Source of the DNA: Roseivirga sp. UBA6052
GTDB taxonomy: Bacteria > Bacteroidota > Bacteroidia > Cytophagales > Cyclobacteriaceae
Reading direction: 5' to 3'
Assembly (NCBI GenBank): GCA_002427755.1
Contig: DIYO01000004.1
Location: forward strand, 453,820-517,819
DNA length: 64,000 nucleotides
Under the pieces are notes generated by a model, which saw only the letters and a list, made by a program, of their open reading frames with translations, made no database searches and was not told where the DNA came from. Below are positions 45,195 to 53,596 of this stretch, in pieces (position 1 is the first letter of the stretch; each line of letters starts with the position of its first letter). Both the position numbers and the translations under genes were made by a program.

Positions 45195-45806
45195 ATGTTA
45201 GAATCACTTGACCCAAGAGTTAATAGACTGGGACTTCCCGATAGTTTTGGAAGTCCTTTTGGATCTTCTTCATTAGACCAGTTCGAGACTTATGAGGCCT
45301 TTGTAATGACAAAGCCCGGTAAACCTTTCGAACATGTTGGAATTGTACACGCTCCTAATGAGGAAATGGCTTGGCTGTTCTCCAAAGAGCAATACACCAG
45401 AAGAGGCATGATCTATTGTGCTTTATGTGTTATAAAAACGGAAAACGTAAAAGTTTCAGCGGTTACAGATAATGACCTTGATGTTTACACAACCATAGAA
45501 GGCGAGTACTCAGGTCAAGAGAAAGACTCATTCGAGGTATTTCACCTTATTAAGCGAGGCAAACAACACAAACATTCAGGGAGTGTTATGGCTGCTGATT
45601 TTGAAGATGCCATGAGATCTGCAAATCAATCCATTGAAAGGCCTAAAACGGTCTATAATGTTTGGATTGCAAAAACAGAGGACATCTTTTCATCTGATGA
45701 GGAGGATGCAGATATCTGGGACACTTTGAAGGAAAAGAAATATCGCGATGCGATAGATTACAAAGCAGCAGATAAAATTAAAGCATTTAAAGAAGAGCAG
45801 GCATGA
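45195..45806 (+). CDS. paaB: 1,2-phenylacetyl-CoA epoxidase subunit B, double-domain form
   Basis: PaaB is a small structural subunit, about 95 residues in E. coli. This protein has 203 residues and contains two PaaB-like copies: about 30-88 (FETYEAFVMTKPG, HVGIVHAPNEEMAW, EQYTRRG) and about 111-170 (FEVFHLIKRGKQHKHSGSV, AADFEDAMRSA, VWIAKTEDIF). Copy 1 keeps the HVG core and copy 2 keeps the C-terminal extension. The ATGA overlap with paaC indicates coupled translation. Whether one chain replaces a PaaB dimer is a structural guess. Confidence 0.9.
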   Translation: MLESLDPRVNRLGLPDSFGSPFGSSSLDQFETYEAFVMTKPGKPFEHVGIVHAPNEEMAWLFSKEQYTRRGMIYCALCVIKTENVKVSAVTDNDLDVYTTIEGEYSGQEKDSFEVFHLIKRGKQHKHSGSVMAADFEDAMRSANQSIERPKTVYNVWIAKTEDIFSSDEEDADIWDTLKEKKYRDAIDYKAADKIKAFKEEQA

Positions 45807-46558
45807 ACGTTGAAGCTTTAAAAGATCTATTATATAAAATGGCTGATGACCAGCTGGTGCTCGGTCACAGAAATTCTGAATGGACCGGTTTTGGTCCATT
45901 ACTGGAAGAAGACATTGCCTTCTCGTCTATGGCTCAAGATAAAGTTGGTCAAAGCTGGCAGCTCTATAAAATTCTGAACGAATTGGGTGAAAATGATCCG
46001 GATACCGTTGCCTTTATGCGTAACGCAGATCAATTCCATAACTGCCAGTTTGTAGAACTACCTAATGGAGAATATGACTTTAGCTTAATTAGACATTTCT
46101 TATTCGATACTGCCGAATTGCTCCGTTTCCAATTCTTAAGTGAATCATCTTTTGAACCTTTAGCCTTATTGGCTAAGAAAATAAAAGGGGAAACGAAGTA
46201 CCATTCTATGCACGCCAATATCTGGGTAAAACAATTGGGCTCAGCTACGGAAGAAAGTGTGAGCAGACTACAAACCAGCCTAAATGAGGCATTACCCTAT
46301 GCATTGGGAATTTTCGAAGAATCGAAATTTGAGGATGATTTGATTACCTCTGGTATCTTCAAAGGAGAGGCTGTGCTAAAAGAGGCTTGGATGGGAGAAA
46401 TAACAAAAATCCTAAATAAAAGCTCACTTAGTCTACCTGACCTTACTAGCATAGAACCTATTACTGGAGGTAGAAACGGAATTCATTCAGAGCATCTTCA
46501 GCCTATGCTAGATGAAATGTCTGAAGTATTTAAAGTAGACCCAACTGCTGAGTGGTGA
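45803..46558 (+). CDS. paaC: 1,2-phenylacetyl-CoA epoxidase subunit C
   Basis: Structural partner of PaaA with a ferritin-like fold but no intact diiron site. Landmarks are DDQLVLGHRNSEWTGFGPLLEEDIAF near the N-terminus, AQDKVGQSWQLY in the place of the second iron-site helix, and HSMHANIWVKQLGS. Length of 251 is standard. It overlaps paaB by 4 bases (ATGA) and is followed after 37 bases by paaD. Confidence 0.95.
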   Translation: MNVEALKDLLYKMADDQLVLGHRNSEWTGFGPLLEEDIAFSSMAQDKVGQSWQLYKILNELGENDPDTVAFMRNADQFHNCQFVELPNGEYDFSLIRHFLFDTAELLRFQFLSESSFEPLALLAKKIKGETKYHSMHANIWVKQLGSATEESVSRLQTSLNEALPYALGIFEESKFEDDLITSGIFKGEAVLKEAWMGEITKILNKSSLSLPDLTSIEPITGGRNGIHSEHLQPMLDEMSEVFKVDPTAEW

Positions 46559-46595
46559 TCGTTAGGTTTAAGGGAAGAGGTTTAAGGTTTAAGTA

Positions 46596-47081
46596 ATGAC
46601 TAATTCGGTAGAGGAAATTAGAGAATGGTTAGAGGAGGTAAAAGATCCAGAAATACCTGTATTGTCTTTAAATGATTTAGGAGTAATTACAGGAATCCAA
46701 ATTCAGGACTCGGGCAAAGTAGTTGTAGATATGACACCTACCTTTACAGGTTGCCCTGCTATGGATGTAATGAAACAAGATGTTGTTGACGTTCTCACTA
46801 AAAACGGCATCGAAGACCAAGAGGTAAGGGTTACATTCGAAACACAATGGAACTCAAATCTTATCTCTGATAAAGGAAGAAAAGCTTTGGCCGATTTCGG
46901 TCTGGCACCTCCACCCAAGCATAATATGGTGGTAGACATTGACATTATTGAGCGGGCTAGTTGTCCTCATTGTGGAAGTGACAATACAGAGATGAACACC
47001 CCTTTTGGTCCTACCCTATGCCGCTCTATACATCATTGCAATAACTGTGGAGAAACTTTCGAACAGTTCAAGCCCGTTTAA
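46596..47081 (+). CDS. paaD: Phenylacetyl-CoA epoxidase subunit D (PaaD, MIP18-like domain)
   Basis: PaaD helps mature the oxygenase, probably with its iron or iron-sulfur centres. The DUF59/MIP18 domain reads VKDPEIPVLSLNDLGVI and TPTFTGCPAMDVM, followed by a C-terminal zinc-ribbon-like module with CPHCGS and CNNCGETF. Length of 161 is normal. The stop codon shares TTAA with the convergent egtD gene, leaving no room for a terminator. Confidence 0.93.
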   Translation: MTNSVEEIREWLEEVKDPEIPVLSLNDLGVITGIQIQDSGKVVVDMTPTFTGCPAMDVMKQDVVDVLTKNGIEDQEVRVTFETQWNSNLISDKGRKALADFGLAPPPKHNMVVDIDIIERASCPHCGSDNTEMNTPFGPTLCRSIHHCNNCGETFEQFKPV

Positions 47082-48043
47082 ACCTTCTCCCAAACTGAAT
47101 CGACAAAGTTGCCTTTGGAATCAGTTAAATGTGCTAATATTTTGAATCCTGCAGCTTCAGCAAACTCTTCTATCATTTTGTAGGAATACTTGTGAGAAAC
47201 TTCCGTATGTATGGCCTCCCATTCGTTGAAGTGAAAGGTTTCGTCTAGCTCCTCAATGTAAACCGACTGATCTACTGTGCTAATCAAATGACTCTTTGTT
47301 TCCCCAGTTATAGGATCGTAGGTTGGAAAATGCTGAAATGTAGATAAATCGAAGTTTGCTCCTAATTCCTCATTCATTCGTCTCAGCAAATTGAGATTGA
47401 AGTCACGTGTGACACCTTCCTTGTCTCCATAAGCTGCCAATATCTTAGCAGGATCTTTCATTAAATCGAATCCCGTAAGTAGTATATCCCCAGACTCTAA
47501 GTAATCTCCGATATGCTTTAAAAAACCAACTCCCGATTCCTTAGAGAAATTACCAATATTCGACCCTAGAAATAAAACCACCTCTTTGCAGTCATGAACA
47601 TAGCTTAACTCCTTTAAAGCTTTGAAATAATCACCTTGAATGGGTTCTACCTTAACTTTCGGTAATTCTTCCTTTAGGGCAATTTCCAAATGGTGTAAAA
47701 CATCTCCTGAAATGTCTATTGGTGAATAAGTAAACTCATAGTGCACTTTAAGAAAGTGCTCAAGTAAAACCTTTGTCTTTGTACCGTCACCGGCACCTAA
47801 CTCTACTAATCTAAATCTTTCGTGATTTGGGGAAATGAGGGATAGTATTTTGTCTTTATGTGTTTCAAAAACTTCAAACTCAGATCGAGTAAGATAATAC
47901 TCTTCTAAATCCATGATTTTTTGGAAGAGTTTGTCTCCTATGGCATCATAGAAATATTTTGAAGAAAGTGATTTAGGGAAATGGCTTAAGCCATCTCTAA
48001 CGTCAATAGCAAATTGACTTAGTTTTTGTTTTGTCAAGGTCAT
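47078..48043 (-). CDS. egtD: L-histidine N-alpha-methyltransferase EgtD
   Basis: Transfers three methyl groups from SAM to histidine, giving hercynine, the first step of ergothioneine synthesis. Landmarks are SSKYFYDAIGDKLFQKIM, EYYLTRSEFEVF, the SAM-binding LVELGAGDGTKTKVLL and VVLFLGSNIGNF. The C-terminal FHFNEWEAIHTEVSHKYS is typical of the family. Length of 321 is standard. It lies 1 base after egtB and shares TTAA stop bases with paaD on the other strand. Confidence 0.95.
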   Translation of the reverse strand: MTLTKQKLSQFAIDVRDGLSHFPKSLSSKYFYDAIGDKLFQKIMDLEEYYLTRSEFEVFETHKDKILSLISPNHERFRLVELGAGDGTKTKVLLEHFLKVHYEFTYSPIDISGDVLHHLEIALKEELPKVKVEPIQGDYFKALKELSYVHDCKEVVLFLGSNIGNFSKESGVGFLKHIGDYLESGDILLTGFDLMKDPAKILAAYGDKEGVTRDFNLNLLRRMNEELGANFDLSTFQHFPTYDPITGETKSHLISTVDQSVYIEELDETFHFNEWEAIHTEVSHKYSYKMIEEFAEAAGFKILAHLTDSKGNFVDSVWEKV

Positions 48044-48044
48044 G

Positions 48045-49319
48045 TCAAGTGGTTTCGGCTAGTCTTAAGCCGGTAAAATGCCAACGCAAATGCGGATGGA
48101 AAAAGTTTCTGTATGTAGGCCGAATATGATTTCTCATGGTAGCAAAAGAGCCTCCTCTTAATACCATTTGATTAACCATAAATTTTCCGTTGTACTCGCC
48201 TAAAGCACCATCGGCAATGGTATATCCTGGGTATGGTAAGTAGGCACTGTTAGTCCATTCCCACGCATCTCCGTAGAATTGGTAATCATCCCCTACTCGA
48301 GGCATCGTCCTATAATTTCTTTTATCTAAAAAATTGGCTGACTGCGGAATATTAGGTTGGTGTAATTTACAAGCTACCTCCCATTCAAACTCTGTGGGTA
48401 ATCTTTTACCCTTCCATTTAGAAAAAGCATCAGCCTCATAAAAATTGATGTGCGTGAGTGGTTGATTACGATTTACTTTCTCCAATCCAGACATGGTAAA
48501 GTACATCCACTCTCCATGTTTCTTATACCAATAAAAAGGGGCTTTAATCCCTTCTTTCTTCACCCACTCAAAACCTTCCATCAACCAGTGACTAAAATCT
48601 TGATAGCCTCCTGATTCGATAAATTCAATGTATTCACCAGCAGTAACCAGTCGGTCTAAGACTTTATAAGATTCAAGAAAAACACGATGTTTTCCTTCTT
48701 CATTGTCAAAGTGAAACTCATCTCCTTCATAACCGACTTCATATATTCCTTCAGGAATAGCTAAATAGTTTTCTTCGAGATTTGGTTCTGAAACCTCTCC
48801 TTTAAAATTCCTATAAACAGGGGCAAGCGGATTGATCCCAAGAATATGCTTAATGTCATAAACCATTAACTCTTGATGCTGCTGCTCATGATTCAACCCA
48901 ATCTCAAAGGCAAGTCTTAGTTCCTCAGGCAAACCATTAGTATTTAAGAACTGCTCCATGTGCTCATTTACATAGGCACGATATTGCATAATCTCTTTTA
49001 CCCAAGGCCTTGTTAAAACACCTCTATCTGCTCTGACCCAACGCTCACCCTCATTCTCGTAATAACTATTGAATAAGAAAGGATAGTCATCATCGAACAG
49101 TTTATAACCAGGCATATGGTCTTTCAGAATAAAAGTCTCAAAGAACCATGTGGTGTGAGCTAGGTGCCACTTAGGAGGGCTAACATCAACTACAGGCTGC
49201 ACTACAAAGTCTTCGGGTTGAAGAGGCTCGCAAATTTCTTCCGTCATTCTCCTGATTTCTAAAAACTTATTGAGGTATTCTTTAGATGAAAAAATAGTGG
49301 CTTGATCACTGGTGTTCAT
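48045..49319 (-). CDS. egtB: Ergothioneine-type sulfoxide synthase EgtB
   Basis: Non-heme iron enzyme joining hercynine to a thiol substrate with oxygen. An N-terminal DinB-like domain supplies the three iron histidines: H55 in AHTTW and H144 with H148 in HEQQHQE. A C-terminal formylglycine-generating-like domain follows (RLPTEFEWEVACKL, AWEWTNSAYLPYPG, MVLRGGSFAT). 424 residues is standard. No egtA, egtC or egtE is nearby, so the enzyme may use cysteine directly, as some non-mycobacterial EgtB proteins do (inference). Confidence 0.93.
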   Translation of the reverse strand: MNTSDQATIFSSKEYLNKFLEIRRMTEEICEPLQPEDFVVQPVVDVSPPKWHLAHTTWFFETFILKDHMPGYKLFDDDYPFLFNSYYENEGERWVRADRGVLTRPWVKEIMQYRAYVNEHMEQFLNTNGLPEELRLAFEIGLNHEQQHQELMVYDIKHILGINPLAPVYRNFKGEVSEPNLEENYLAIPEGIYEVGYEGDEFHFDNEEGKHRVFLESYKVLDRLVTAGEYIEFIESGGYQDFSHWLMEGFEWVKKEGIKAPFYWYKKHGEWMYFTMSGLEKVNRNQPLTHINFYEADAFSKWKGKRLPTEFEWEVACKLHQPNIPQSANFLDKRNYRTMPRVGDDYQFYGDAWEWTNSAYLPYPGYTIADGALGEYNGKFMVNQMVLRGGSFATMRNHIRPTYRNFFHPHLRWHFTGLRLAETT

Positions 49320-49410
49320 ATCTATTGAGTTAGCAAAATTCTAGCAAAAAGTGAAACGATATATATAGTGTTTAGATTACGAATTGACTCGTGTGTTACA
49401 AATTGAACAC

Positions 49411-49437
49411 AAAAAAACCCCGAATGTTCGGGGTTTT
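49411..49437 (-). terminator. Terminator of paaE
   Basis: Perfect stem AAAACCCCGAA (49414-49424) and TTCGGGGTTTT (49427-49437) with a two-base loop, and a T-run on the minus strand just after paaE. It separates paaE from egtB. Confidence 0.92.
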
Positions 49438-49441
49438 AAGA

Positions 49442-50524
49442 TTATCCTATTTCTATGACTATGTCATCTGTGAGTGGATGACTCACACATGGTAGCACGT
49501 AGCCTTCGTCTAATTCGGCTTCTGAGAGTCCTTCATCCTCTGTCATCTTGACCTTACCTGATAAACATTTACCTCTACAAGCAGTACATAAACCGCTTTG
49601 ACAAGAGAATGGCAAATCGATATCTTCATCAAGACCTTTTTCAAGAATAGTCTCCCCAGGCTCAACAGTATATTTATACTCCTCATCGTCATAGATGATG
49701 GTAACTTCTCTTGCTACAATTTCATCTGACACAGCATCTTCTTCACTGGCTGTAGATACAAAAGACTCTTTATGTACTTTATCTGAAGGAACACCTGCCG
49801 CTCCTAATCCATTGATAGCAATATCCATCATCGGACCAGGCCCGCAGACGAAACATTCTACTTTTGGTAACTCCTTATCCGCTAAAACAGTATCTATAAC
49901 CTCTTGAGTCAAGTAGCCTGAGTGCGCTTTTAGTGAATCACTTTCGTTTTCTAGAACATGCACAACACTAAATCTATCATCCTGTTGCATCTGCTCTAAC
50001 GTAGATTTGAAAATGATACTGTCAGCGCCTCTGTTAGCATAAACAAGCGTAATCTTAGTGTTTGGTTCTTGATCTAAAGCCGATTTGGCAATAGACATCA
50101 ATGGCGTGATTCCCGATCCACCACCAAAAAGGACCAACTCTCTACTATTAGTAGCTGAAAAGTCTGTGGTGAAATTTCCTATTGGAGACATAACTTTTAA
50201 TGTCTCTCCTCCAGAAAGGTTATCGTTCAAATAGTTAGACATTACCCCGCCTTCTACCCTCTTTACAGTAACCGCAGGGTTAGGATCTACAAATGGGGAT
50301 GAGCAAACAGAGTATGCTCTTCTCACTTCCTTACCATCTACATCTGCAATGATTGTGAAAAACTGACCGGCCTTATATTCAATATCACCTTGTGCAGGCT
50401 GCTCAAAATGAATGCTTATTGCATCATCAGTCTCCTTGATAACCTCCTTCACTTTTAAATGCAAGAACCCATCATTAGAAGTGGTTTTACTCTCTTCCTT
50501 CTTCTTAAATAAACCAAACGCCAT
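49442..50524 (-). CDS. paaE: Phenylacetyl-CoA epoxidase reductase subunit E (ferredoxin-type)
   Basis: Flavin/iron-sulfur reductase passing electrons from NAD(P)H to the PaaA oxygenase. An FAD domain (RRAYSVCSSP, near residues 70-80), an NAD-binding domain (GGGSGITPLMS), and a C-terminal 2Fe-2S ferredoxin with C308-x4-C313-x2-C316-x29-C346. Length of 360 matches PaaE. It lies apart from paaABCD and on the opposite strand. The general family also serves other oxygenases, but no other oxygenase is in the window. Confidence 0.88.
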   Translation of the reverse strand: MAFGLFKKKEESKTTSNDGFLHLKVKEVIKETDDAISIHFEQPAQGDIEYKAGQFFTIIADVDGKEVRRAYSVCSSPFVDPNPAVTVKRVEGGVMSNYLNDNLSGGETLKVMSPIGNFTTDFSATNSRELVLFGGGSGITPLMSIAKSALDQEPNTKITLVYANRGADSIIFKSTLEQMQQDDRFSVVHVLENESDSLKAHSGYLTQEVIDTVLADKELPKVECFVCGPGPMMDIAINGLGAAGVPSDKVHKESFVSTASEEDAVSDEIVAREVTIIYDDEEYKYTVEPGETILEKGLDEDIDLPFSCQSGLCTACRGKCLSGKVKMTEDEGLSEAELDEGYVLPCVSHPLTDDIVIEIG

Positions 50525-50601
50525 AATTCCTCAATTCTATGTGTAGCTAACTAGAAAATCGACCAAGTGGTTTTTTATGATTCGGTCAAATTTTCAAGTT
50601 G

Positions 50602-50609
50602 CAAAAGTA
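50602..50609 (-). promoter_or_regulatory. Promoter -7 element of paaE
   Basis: Minus strand reads TACTTTTG, an exact TAnnTTTG, about 78 bases before the paaE ATG. A -33 TTG is not evident. No CTAACG palindrome like the one at the TetR promoter is visible here, so paaE may be regulated differently. Confidence 0.5.
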
Positions 50610-50673
50610 CGGAGATATTTACTTGAAAGGAAGTATTGTTCTAAGTTCAAACCGCTAGCGTTCAATCATTTTG

Positions 50674-50681
50674 TATCTTTG
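50674..50681 (+). promoter_or_regulatory. Promoter -7 element of purB
   Basis: TATCTTTG, an exact TAnnTTTG, about 26 bases before the chosen ATG at 50707. It lies inside the longest open frame, which starts with TTG at 50671, and argues against that start. Confidence 0.6.
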
Positions 50682-50706
50682 GCCTTTCTTAAAAAAAGAG
50701 CATTTC

Positions 50707-52050
50707 ATGGAGCTAAATACATTAACGGCAGTTTCACCAGTTGATGGTAGATATAGAAGAGTTACAAAGGAATTAGGAGAGTACTATTCAGAGTATGCTT
50801 TGATTAAATATAGAGTGGAAGTTGAAATAGAATACTTCATCGCCCTATGCGAAAAACCTATTCCTCAACTCGCCAATGTAGATTCGAGAAAGTTTGAAGA
50901 GCTGCGAGAAATTTATAGAGGCTTCTCCGAAAAGGATGCGGAAGGCATAAAAGAGATTGAAAAAGTAACTAACCATGATGTAAAGGCTGTTGAATACTTT
51001 ATTAAAGAAAAATTCGATGCTTTAGGACTAGAGGATGTAAAAGAGTTCATTCATTTTGGCCTCACGTCTCAGGACATTAATAACACCTCAATTCCATTAT
51101 CTCTTAAAAGAGGGCTTCATGAAGTAGTTGAGCCAGCCCTATTAGAAGTGAAAAGTCTTCTTTCACAAATGACACAAGACTGGGCTCATATCTCTATGCT
51201 GGCTAAGACACATGGACAACCCGCTTCTCCAACAAGACTTGGCAAAGAGATTGAAGTATTTGTAGCAAGAATTGATGAGCAACTTGTTCAATTAGGAGAC
51301 ATACCTTTTGCAGCAAAATTCGGTGGTGCAACAGGAAACTTTAACGCCCACCATGTAGCATATCCTGGAGAAGACTGGATCGCGTTTGGGGATCATTTTG
51401 TATCGGAGTATCTAGGCTTAAAAAGAAGTCAGCCTACAACCCAGATAGAACATTATGATCATTTAGCCGCTCTATTCGATTGTCTAAAAAGGGTGAATAC
51501 CATACTAATAGATTTCTCAAGAGACATCTGGCAGTATATCTCTATGAACTACTTCAAGCAAAAGATTAAAGCCGGGGAGATTGGCTCTTCTGCTATGCCT
51601 CATAAGGTAAACCCAATCGATTTTGAAAATGCCGAAGGTAACCTTGGGATCGCTAATGCAATCTTTGAGCACCTTTCTGCTAAACTTCCTATTTCTAGGT
51701 TACAAAGGGACTTAACTGACTCAACCGTGCTTAGAAATGTTGGGGTACCGTTAGGTCATACGCTAATTGCGCTTAAATCCTTAGTGAAAGGCATTAACAA
51801 ATTAGAATTGAACCAAGCTGCAATTGATGCAGACCTAGAAGAGAACTGGGCAGTGGTTGCAGAAGCCATTCAAACTATACTTAGGAGAGAAGCATACCCT
51901 AAGCCTTACGAAGCGCTCAAAAACTTGACTCGCACCAATGAGAAAATTACAGAGAAGAGTATTAAGGCCTTTATTGAGACTTTAAATGTCTCAGAAGAAA
52001 TAAAAGCAGAGTTACGAAACATCAGTCCGTTTAATTATACAGGACAATAA
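50707..52050 (+). CDS. purB: Adenylosuccinate lyase
   Basis: Removes fumarate in two steps of purine synthesis. The argininosuccinase-superfamily signature is SSAMPHKVNPIDFENAEGN, with catalytic His in AKTHGQPASPT and the Ser loop GSSAMPHK. The family start MELNTLTAVSPVDGRYR fits ATG 50707. The mature length of 447 is normal for the E. coli-like PurB branch. It is a single gene between divergent paaE and a terminator. Confidence 0.96.
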   Translation: MELNTLTAVSPVDGRYRRVTKELGEYYSEYALIKYRVEVEIEYFIALCEKPIPQLANVDSRKFEELREIYRGFSEKDAEGIKEIEKVTNHDVKAVEYFIKEKFDALGLEDVKEFIHFGLTSQDINNTSIPLSLKRGLHEVVEPALLEVKSLLSQMTQDWAHISMLAKTHGQPASPTRLGKEIEVFVARIDEQLVQLGDIPFAAKFGGATGNFNAHHVAYPGEDWIAFGDHFVSEYLGLKRSQPTTQIEHYDHLAALFDCLKRVNTILIDFSRDIWQYISMNYFKQKIKAGEIGSSAMPHKVNPIDFENAEGNLGIANAIFEHLSAKLPISRLQRDLTDSTVLRNVGVPLGHTLIALKSLVKGINKLELNQAAIDADLEENWAVVAEAIQTILRREAYPKPYEALKNLTRTNEKITEKSIKAFIETLNVSEEIKAELRNISPFNYTGQ

Positions 52051-52079
52051 AAAAAGGGAGCAATTAGCTCCCTTTTTTT
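52049..52079. terminator. Bidirectional terminator between purB and the tolC-like gene
   Basis: GGGAGC (52056-52061), loop AATTA, GCTCCC (52067-52072), flanked by seven A and seven T, so it can end both convergent genes. Confidence 0.92.
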
Positions 52080-53586
52080 ATTTGTTCATTTCTACCATCG
52101 AATCGGATCTAGGATCGTATTCTAACAGTGGATTGTAAAGAAGTTCTTTGTTTTGAAAATCATACAGCGTAAGGTTTCTTAACTCATAGTAAGCTACCCA
52201 ATATTGCTGTAATGCTTGAATGTAATTCCTAATGGCCTGGTCCTTTGTAGAACGCGCGTTTGTTAATTGAAGAATATCAACTTTCCCTGCTAAGTATCTA
52301 CCATTAGTAATCTCAAAACGCTTAAGAGCGATTTCTTGTCTTTTCTCAGCAATTTCTATTTGATCTCTAATCTGACCAAAGTTCCTCACAGCATTTTGGA
52401 TCTCCTGCTCAAAGTTGATTTGGTTCTGTTCAATGTTAAATTCCGTCAACTTCTGTCTTTCTCTAGCCACATTCATTCTTGCACGGTTTCTTCCTCCATC
52501 GAGAATTGGAAGCCTAAAACCAAGTGTTACTCTTGAGGCCGAATTGTTGTTGTTAAAATCATAAACATCACTTAGTCCTTCACTTTGATTACTACTAAAA
52601 CCAAATGATGCTGTGAAGTCTGCGCTAAACCTTCTGGCTCTGGCTTCAGCAACATTTCTTTCAGCCTCTAACCTGTCTAATTGAAAATCTAAAAACTCCG
52701 CTCTATTGTCTTTGGCGAACTGCAAGGCGGTTTCGAAGTCAATCAAAAAATTAGGAACCTCAGCAGGTGGAATCAATTCCAATTCAACATCATCTGTTAA
52801 GCCTATAAAGTTTCTAAGATCAAGTGTTCTTGATTGCACATCTAGTTTAGCTTGCTGCGCACCACTTTGAGCTGTAATCAAATCTAACTCCGTCTGTAGT
52901 AACTGGTCTTCGGTTGTTGTACCGATATTATATCTACCTTGTTCTACCTTAAAGATTGTATCATTTGCAGCTTCATTTTGCTCTTCAATCTGCAAGTTTC
53001 TCTGCTGTATCAAGAGTTGGAAGAATAATCTTGCTGCTATTTGAGAGGTATTTTCTAAATCCTGAACATACGATCTCTTAGACTGCTCATACCTTAATGG
53101 TTCAATTTGCCTATCCCATCTGAAAGGATTGACTGCGAACAATGGTTGAGAAATCGAAATTCCGAAAGGGTCTCCCTGATATTGCGTAATATCTCTATCG
53201 AACAAATCTACTCTAGCTATTCTGGAATCAACAGAAACAGTGGTATTAGACCATGGTAACACTTGCTCCAGTCCTAGACTTAGATTAGAGTTATTCTGAT
53301 TTACATTTCTAAACTCGAAAGTTCCATCCTCCTGTCTAACCTGAATTGGCCTATTTGAGAAATCAGGCAACGTACCTCTAAGTAAAAGTTGAGGCTTTAA
53401 TTGTGACCTGAATACTGCATAGCTCCAGTAACCTAAAGTCCTAGAAGTCTCAGCTTGCTTGGCGCTTCTAGAATTCTTGCGTGCTAACTCAATAGTTTCT
53501 TCAAGCGTAAGCGTACGTCTCTCTTGTGCATTTACAGTGAATGATAAGCACAAAAAAGCTAATAAAAGTAATTTGACCTTTTTCAT
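52078..53586 (-). CDS. TolC-family outer-membrane efflux protein
   Basis: Outer-membrane channel subunit of a tripartite exporter. Signal peptide MKKVKLLLLAFLCLSFTVNAQ from ATG 53586; a second ATG six codons upstream (53604) overlaps the permease stop. Two TolC/OEP repeats follow with long helical stretches (EQNEAANDTIFKVEQGRYNIG and the matching KRFEITNGRYLAGKVDILQL). Length is about 502. It is the last gene of the adaptor-permease-channel run. Confidence 0.9.
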   Translation of the reverse strand: MKKVKLLLLAFLCLSFTVNAQERRTLTLEETIELARKNSRSAKQAETSRTLGYWSYAVFRSQLKPQLLLRGTLPDFSNRPIQVRQEDGTFEFRNVNQNNSNLSLGLEQVLPWSNTTVSVDSRIARVDLFDRDITQYQGDPFGISISQPLFAVNPFRWDRQIEPLRYEQSKRSYVQDLENTSQIAARLFFQLLIQQRNLQIEEQNEAANDTIFKVEQGRYNIGTTTEDQLLQTELDLITAQSGAQQAKLDVQSRTLDLRNFIGLTDDVELELIPPAEVPNFLIDFETALQFAKDNRAEFLDFQLDRLEAERNVAEARARRFSADFTASFGFSSNQSEGLSDVYDFNNNNSASRVTLGFRLPILDGGRNRARMNVARERQKLTEFNIEQNQINFEQEIQNAVRNFGQIRDQIEIAEKRQEIALKRFEITNGRYLAGKVDILQLTNARSTKDQAIRNYIQALQQYWVAYYELRNLTLYDFQNKELLYNPLLEYDPRSDSMVEMNK

Positions 53587-53596
53587 AATTCGTTGA

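Noticed and set aside
48045..49319. Ovothiol synthase (OvoA) instead of EgtB
   Set aside because: OvoA carries a fused C-terminal methyltransferase domain; this protein ends after the FGE-like domain and is paired with a separate EgtD.
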